DNA of 64,000 nucleotides from Patiria miniata (Eukaryota; Echinodermata; Asteroidea; Valvatida; Asterinidae), in contig NW_024037071.1 in the NCBI RefSeq assembly GCF_015706575.1, positions 9,599,774 through 9,663,773 of the forward strand, written 5' to 3'. Under the pieces are notes generated by a model. That model saw only the letters and a list, made by a program, of their open reading frames with translations, did no database searches and was not told the origin of the DNA. Each line of letters begins with the position of its first letter. The stretch's first letter is position 1. Shown piece by piece: positions 60,701 through 64,000 of this stretch. The position numbers and the translations under genes were made by a program.

Positions 60701-62138
60701 AAGCTGAAGGTCTATATTTTCAAGATTTGAAGTCGGAATTTTATTTTTGATACATTTCGGTACCAAAAATTAGGATTACGTAATAATCCAGTTTTCCTAA
60801 AAATGTGATTAATAGTGATATGAAAGTATTCTACCAATACACACACAAACATATGTACATGTACTAACGCTATCAATTTCTGTCATGAGAAAGTATACAT
60901 GTAGGTCATGAAAAACTGACTGAAACTGTTTTTTTTACGTTTTGCGTAATTTGTTTCGCTTCAGTGACTTCTAATATTTCAGCCTTCGAAAATGTTAATA
61001 CCGAAAAAAAAATACATCTTTTTTATTTATTTTAAAAACTTACAGTATGAATGCAATGAAAGTTATTACATGTGTGTAAAGCAAGATTAGATGAACATAA
61101 TGTCTGTTTGTTTTCGTTCCACTTCCTTGTAAAAGATTTTGTGCGTAATTTAAATTTTGTTTCCCGCTTAAGTTTTGCACATGTACTTTTACGCCTTCTG
61201 ACAAAAAGTGTTAAGTTTCAGTGGTTTTTGATTAACTAAAACGACTCATCATGTATGAAAAATACAAGTTTGATTTTCAAGATTCAGGTTTTGCGTGACA
61301 CGGACAAACCACCACATACTGAAACTGCAAAGAATGCAGACAATACTTTATGTAGAAAGTATATGCATTGGCACCCTAAGTTATTTATGGAAATACCAAA
61401 GTCAGTCATAAATCAAATCACAAGTCAGTACAATGTAACAGGTGTTTAACAATGACAAAGAAATGCCTGTGTTAGGCCCAAATTTTTTGTAAAAATAGTC
61501 GGTCTCTGGTCAGCGCGCGCGTCGATTTTAATCATGTGCGTCAATCTTTTTTTCTTCTTCAAATTTTCCGCGGTAGCTACAACAACAATCTCTATTGCCA
61601 CACCACCTCAAATTTTTGTACGAAGGAGCACCAAGGAATGGGGAAATTGCACAAAGGCAAGTGATGGAGGGCACCAAGGCAAATGATGGAGGACACCAAT
61701 GTATATGAGGACACAACAAAAGCAAAATAGTACCCACCTTGTCTGTACAATCCAAGCTTGAAAAAAAAAAAAAAATTCGCGTCGCCGCATCAATTCCGGA
61801 ACTCTGGTCTGACCAGAGACCAACTTTTTGGGGTGGGCCTTAAAGGTTGTTTATTTGAGACTGTATGACTTGAGAACGACTTCTCGTGGTGACTTGTGAC
61901 TGGCGTGATTAGTATGTCTCAACACTGGTACCCAACGGCACAAAATCACAAACCTGTTGGTCAGGGAGTGACTGCCCAAACCCCTGCCCGTGGCTGAGGC
62001 CAGACTGACGTCTTCTGGAGAGCTGAAGATGTGCTGGGCTTTGGTGCTGGCTTCAGGGGAGATCCAAGCTGCGATGGTGCGCTGCTTGTGTCGGCCGTAG
62101 GTCCTGACGACCTGCCCACGAGAGTTGAAGGCCATCAT
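42587..62138 (-). CDS. HASPIN: Haspin-type serine/threonine kinase (histone H3 Thr3 kinase), complete, 810 aa
   Basis: Coding exons: 62138-61954, 53249-53162, 52319-51231, 50434-50225, 48020-47935, 46712-46558, 45891-45818, 45048-44817, 44533-44431, 42797-42587. All splice sites and phases agree. The N-terminus has VVRTYGRHK (residues 10-18), the conserved haspin RTYG-type motif; residues 92-454 are a low-complexity basic/serine-rich region. Kinase domain: GEGVYGEVF (503-511), Lys524 in VVLK, Glu548 in LPEIVIS, the haspin-specific DQLFIMFEFADGGMDLE, HRDLHWGN (658-665), then DFT (698-700) in place of DFG, as in haspins where it is usually DYT. LFTGRGDPQFDVYRKM and NVLWLHYLLDKLL finish the family signature. 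It phosphorylates histone H3 Thr3 in mitosis to recruit the chromosomal passenger complex. Vertebrate haspin is intronless; this one is multi-exonic. Confidence 0.95.
43250..43461. mobile_element. TTAA-flanked MITE with CCCCT ends in the last haspin intron
   Basis: Ends CCCCTTAAGGACGGGG and CCCGTACGCGAGGGG, flanked by TTAA at 43246-43249 and 43462-43465. Fits piggyBac or Kolobok type; 212 bp, non-coding. Confidence 0.7.
43975..44300. mobile_element. MITE with TATATAACACCTGAATAAATCC ends
   Basis: The left TATATAACACCTGAATAAAT pairs with the right ATTTATTCGGGTGTTGTATA, and CATCTGATTGG with CCAATCAGATG. The centre holds a second hairpin, GCAATGGAAGTTCTATT with its inverse (44170-44211). Confidence 0.75.
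48335..48880. repeat. Large foldback element in a haspin intron
   Basis: The left arm is the reverse complement of the right arm over about 240 bp (for example ACTCCTTATCCTTGGCCTAA against GGCCAGGGATAATGAGT). The inner hairpin GGTTGGGATTGGAATCATTT pairs with AAATGATTCCAATCCCAAAC. Confidence 0.78.
49253..50148. repeat. Foldback element of ~900 bp in a haspin intron
   Basis: The ~100-bp outer arms include GTAGTCTTGATCAAGGC and its counterpart GCCTTGACCAAGGCTAC, TGATTGGCCGCTAAA and TTTAGCGGCCGACCATC, and GCGCGAACAGCGACCTCA and TGAGGTCAGTCAGG. A second pair ATATGCAAATCAGTTGGTGC/GCACCAACTGATTTGCATAT lies inside. No transposase. Confidence 0.78.
50656..50876. mobile_element. Diverged MITE of the CAGGGCCCAATT family
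   Basis: Starts CAGGGCCCAATTGCTTAGCG and contains GCTGCTTAACAG, inverted near the right end as CTGCTTAACAGTCTCTATGA. Related to 55481-55728. Confidence 0.6.
52620..53040. repeat. Composite of dispersed repeats (relatives at 22893 and 46040)
   Basis: ACATATTCATGAGCAAAAGTG recurs at 22983. CCTGTTTTCATTTTGAAAAT and CCCGATCCCATAATC recur at 46150-46265. Lies in the haspin intron between exons 2 and 3. Confidence 0.55.
53426..53682. mobile_element. MITE with GGCC(A)n TAGTTCTGCTTCC ends in haspin intron 1
   Basis: The left AATAGTTCTGCTTCC pairs with the right GGAAGCAGAACTATT; poly-A and poly-T tracts run to the ends (GGCC). Also contains direct AATAGGGTAGGTAGG copies. Confidence 0.72.
55481..55728. 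mobile_element. MITE with CTGGGCCCAATTTCATA ends
   Basis: Left CTGGGCCCAATTTCATAGAG and right TATATGAAATTGGCCCCAG pair. CTGCTTAAGCA, TTGCTTAAGCAC and GGTTACCGGCCAAAAC are also mirrored in the right arm. In haspin intron 1, upstream of the nested TLR. Confidence 0.82.
56094..56283. mobile_element. Tc1/mariner (pogo/Tigger)-type MITE upstream of the TLR
   Basis: Ends CAGTCGACTCTCGTTAATAC and ATTTAAATGAGAGTCGACTG. The same terminal repeat bounds 60226-60412, just downstream of the TLR. The right flank is TA and the left is TG. Confidence 0.8.
57007..60108 (+). CDS. Toll-like receptor, multi-cysteine-cluster type, intronless, 1033 aa
   Basis: A single uninterrupted ORF; the start is fixed by an in-frame TGA at 56986-56988 and a signal peptide (about 1-26). 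The ectodomain has an N-terminal cysteine cap (CFCDAGMLEMPDHLPP), about 15 leucine-rich repeats, a first C-terminal cap (WCDC, Cys509/511), then a second N-terminal cap CPESCQCYTRC (578-588), more repeats and a second C-terminal cap (CDCDLMWLKEWL, Cys743/745). This double-cap layout is the Drosophila Toll or protostome type. A transmembrane helix lies near 799-821. The TIR domain (about 850-985) has box 1 YDAFISFS, box 2 RDFVVGE (890-896) and box 3 FW (979-980). It should signal through MyD88-like adaptors; ligand unknown. The box 2 proline is valine. It lies inside haspin intron 1 on the other strand. Confidence 0.95.
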   Translation: MHHKDKSYFWLSICALMIMVKTGYSLSCINMTNERTRLLEGLDCFCDAGMLEMPDHLPPIRILILDGGGCPHFNAVRWITTQLQSPGILQSLSLRNCRMHIGEEDMAPLANLTELSVYYGSVELLYPRAFLSLKRLKSLTLTSLGLTHFPDAVTGHFNISTNQTDGLDVRLPCLQHLDLSSNRISDIPDDTFIHLPNLEYLDLAKNRLHRLDAEPFRYLRKLQILNVSLNQISELPNQGFRGVLLNLHTLVMNNAAIFALGSGSFRGLARLRFLDISLGVINTLHPLSLQGLDSLQEINILFNPLRSVPQELLRPVNSTLRKINLSECKLSTIPRGFFEGLPLLEEVNLSKNQIASIESISFKDSPKLKTLDIAENSITDIPLNFFDLTTSIETVRLEGNSISAVHALTFWNLNDLQHIYMSKNNLTALETQAFYNLQSLKTLDLSGNFLQRVPNDALYNIPALQQLNLADNYLINFPHLPFINRDALSPTLYPTKAVTVDMQLNWLWCDCYMFSLISDQEYIDLFWPGANLLANLRFKNYQELMCSMPPILRGEALYDPRQMSLLNPSLASFSGFYCPESCQCYTRCNDSMNITICNANLTRVPQNLSKDINVLSLADNGLSAVSSGTFVHMKALLEIDLSGNYITTIGEMFRGMSSLTTIHLGHNHIGAVTRGDFKGLTNLTFLDLQHNVISFIEPGSFSDLEKLQFLYLDHNLMPGLLSEVLNSIPSLRELRLDNNPLICDCDLMWLKEWLQTKDMENVESINCTTQSNETAAVVYLDDYEFMCNSTDVNVQAWDPLAETVAVCLGVLVFLMSTAAAVYRFRRVIQVVVYNHTGLRFSNKMDKDKDRTYLYDAFISFSTDDLDFVTQELVPKLESHEPPFKLCIHQRDFVVGECISTNIVNAVETSRRTLIVLSNSFVASEWCSFEFQAAQQQLLKDRQNRLIVILLEEVDKNLLDKDLKLYLSTNTYLERTDSLFWEKLYYAMPDKMRVGLDQGQVELNSLDKEDSVQTAQDEVELQVHVQEDLRQLIT
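60226..60412. mobile_element. Tc1/mariner (pogo/Tigger)-type MITE downstream of the TLR
   Basis: Ends CAGTCGAATCTCGTTATAAC and TTATAATGAGAGTCGACTG, flanked by TA on both sides. It begins 118 bp after the TLR stop codon and contains repeated CCTCTTTATAAAAG motifs. Confidence 0.85.
60486..60491 (+). promoter_or_regulatory. Possible poly(A) signal of the TLR transcript
   Basis: AATAAA, followed closely by another AATAAA, 378 bp after the TLR stop. The transcript would include the MITE at 60226 in its 3' UTR. Function not shown. Confidence 0.4.
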
Positions 62139-62630
62139 AGAGGGCAGAGTGTGCAGACTAGGACTAGGTCAATCAAATCTTGCAGGCTAATAAATGTGGG
62201 TCATCTTGATCTGATCTATGTATGTACACCTACATGTATGTACTTGAACAACAGGAACACTTGCTGTTGTTTCTTATCTAATATCAGAGGACTGGGATAA
62301 ATAAAAGAAAGCATTAAAAAAAAACACTTTAATACAAATAAATTGGTCTTGAAAATATTTTGGAAAGAATGTTGCATCCTGAAACCACTTTTTTTCATCA
62401 TACAGTATATCCATGAACATAATAAAGGTCAGTCATTGCAAAAATGTTGAAAAGAAATGAACCTGTGAGTGGGACTGAGAAAGATTTCCAATTTTCTTAG
62501 GAAATACTTTGAAAATGCACTCTACTCTCCATAGACTTTGTACACAACCGCTGAAGTGGCGTCTGGATGCTACATTCTTTTCAATATGTTCACCAAGTTA
62601 AGATCCATTTTGTATGCATTCAACTTCCCT

Positions 62631-63777
62631 TTAACACGTTGACTGCGCGCATACTTAATAGGCCCTTTTTCGGTGACTATATGTTGTAGTGCATTCATTT
62701 CTAGTTACCCTATGTGGAAAAAATATCTACAAGATAACTTGTAGGCTGGCAAAGGCATAGAATTGATTATTCCGGTTTGCCAGCTACGAGTTATCTCGTG
62801 CCGCGTCACTACGAGATAACTCGTAGGTTGGCAATGGGGTAACAAACTTCTTTGCTTCTCCTTGACAGTTATGCAATATATATGGCATTCTGCAAAAGTT
62901 TTCACTGTGGTTGCCATTGGATTGCATGTTACATGAACTGAGCCATCCTTGCCACATTCATTATTACAAAATGGTGCAGCTCAGTGCGGACAGAGTGGCA
63001 TATCTCATGATGAATTCTGACAGCGCTAGCGATGATGATGATATGGATTCTGTTGACGAATATGACGGAAATGAAACTTCAGAAATGCCCACGAATGACA
63101 GTGATTCGGATGAATCACAAACTGGTGGAAGTAGTGATTCTTTGTCTGATGGAAGAAGCGATCCAGCGATTTCTTCGGACTCGGATGTTTCAAGTGGCAT
63201 CATACAATCAGAACTGTCAAGAAATATAAGAAATTAATCAAACTGATTTTGGGCGGGGGCGAATGGATAAGTTGTTCTCATTGGTTTTCTTATGGTGTTT
63301 TTTTTTGGGGGGGGGGGCCTTCACTTTTCACTATCATTTTCTGAAAAAGGGCAAAATGTCCTCAGAGGCAAGGCAAGTTGACCTCCTGCCCCCCACCCCC
63401 AGGGGGATAGACCAATGTGATCAAACCTTTGTGAAAAGCCACAAGTCTAAATGCAAAGATATATTGGATGTATAAGAATTTCTTTTTCACTCTTGATTGA
63501 AAATAAAGTACACAAGGTGGCACACGACATTTCAAATGTTGCCAATTTCTGATTTTATTTCTACCAGAAAAAACACGAAAACAAACAATGTTGACATAAA
63601 CATTTTATAGATCTGTATGTCCTCAGCATTGCCAGCCGCGTTTTTGTTGCGTTATCAGTGATGCCAGTTCAATTTACAATACAAAAACCTTTCGTTTTCT
63701 ACGAGTATACTCGTAGTGGCAGAATCCGGTACACCTGTGACTACGAGTATACTCGTAGTCGGCAGTCAACGTGTTAA
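62631..63777 (+). mobile_element. piggyBac-like non-autonomous element with TTAA target duplication
   Basis: TTAA at both ends (62631-62634, 63774-63777), then inverted ends CACGTTGACTGC and GCAGTCAACGTG. Subterminal palindromes of CTACGAGT(T/A)A(T/C)(C/A)TCGT type occur near 62727, 62782, 62808, 63699 and 63740. About 1.14 kb in total, too short for a full transposase (usually over 500 aa). Contains one acidic ORF, listed separately. Confidence 0.82.
62971..63237 (+). pseudogene. Acidic serine/aspartate-rich ORF, probable N-terminal remnant of a piggyBac transposase
   Basis: The 88-residue frame beginning MVQLSADRVAYLMM is very rich in Ser, Asp and Glu (DSASDDDDMDSVDEYD). An acidic N-terminus is typical of piggyBac transposases, but the catalytic DDD domain is absent. 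An upstream ATG at 62911 would extend it by 20 residues. It sits centrally in the TTAA-flanked element. Function, if any, is unknown. Confidence 0.5.
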
Positions 63778-64000
63778 AAGAGTTTTGTGGATCGTTATTA
63801 AGCACAATCTTGAGTCCGACTATATACTTGGTATCCAGTCAACTCGACCGTTTGCCAACGCGACTCAAACCAACTCAACTGTTTGCCAACTCCCGTCGGT
63901 CTCTTCCATTGTGCTAGTCTGAACATTTTGGACTCTCAAAACTAGAGTACAAAATTTTAAGGTACTGAAAACAGGCAACACAAGAACATAGACTGGCGCA

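Larger units (their letters stand above)
62139..64000. other. Region upstream of haspin, mostly a transposon
   Basis: The first ~490 bp should contain the haspin promoter and 5' UTR; no certain motif is seen. Then follows the piggyBac-like element (62631-63777). The final ~220 bp show nothing recognisable. Confidence 0.5.

Overview
This is a 64-kb piece of an animal nuclear genome. It has intron-rich genes with GT/AG splice sites, long AT-rich introns, and many dispersed inverted-repeat transposons, and no bacterial features. A multi-cysteine-cluster Toll-like receptor, a secreted stefin, a class B GPCR and tRNA-derived SINEs fit a marine invertebrate. An echinoderm or another invertebrate deuterostome is my best guess, by inference only.

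Layout. (1) 1-996, minus: 5' part of a secreted type-B carboxylesterase that runs off the left edge. (2) 2215-7611, plus: complete four-exon stefin (type 1 cystatin) with a signal peptide, 121 aa. (3) 11746-22233, minus: ten exons of a secretin-family GPCR with seven transmembrane segments and matching splice phases throughout; the exon carrying the start codon was not found. One intron holds a 1.5-kb satellite of 23-bp units. (4) 22.3-41.4 kb: no gene I can support. It is filled with MITEs, foldback elements, SINEs, a tandem triplication of about 870 bp, and a hairpin minisatellite transposon with telomere-like repeats. (5) 42587-62138, minus: a complete haspin-type histone H3 Thr3 kinase gene, ten coding exons, 810 aa, every splice phase checked by hand. 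(6) 57007-60108, plus: an intronless Toll-like receptor of 1033 aa, lying wholly inside haspin intron 1 on the opposite strand. (7) 62631-63777: a piggyBac-like element with TTAA ends.

The most notable points are the nested TLR/haspin arrangement; the haspin terminal exon, whose last ~190 bp is repeated in tandem about seven times with intact reading frames; the long-hairpin elements built of 16-bp units with a telomere-like spacer and a perfect 8-bp target duplication; a TLR whose TIR BB-loop proline is a valine; and a class B GPCR with no recognisable hormone-receptor domain. The genes show no common pathway; their neighbourhood is ordinary animal synteny, not an operon.
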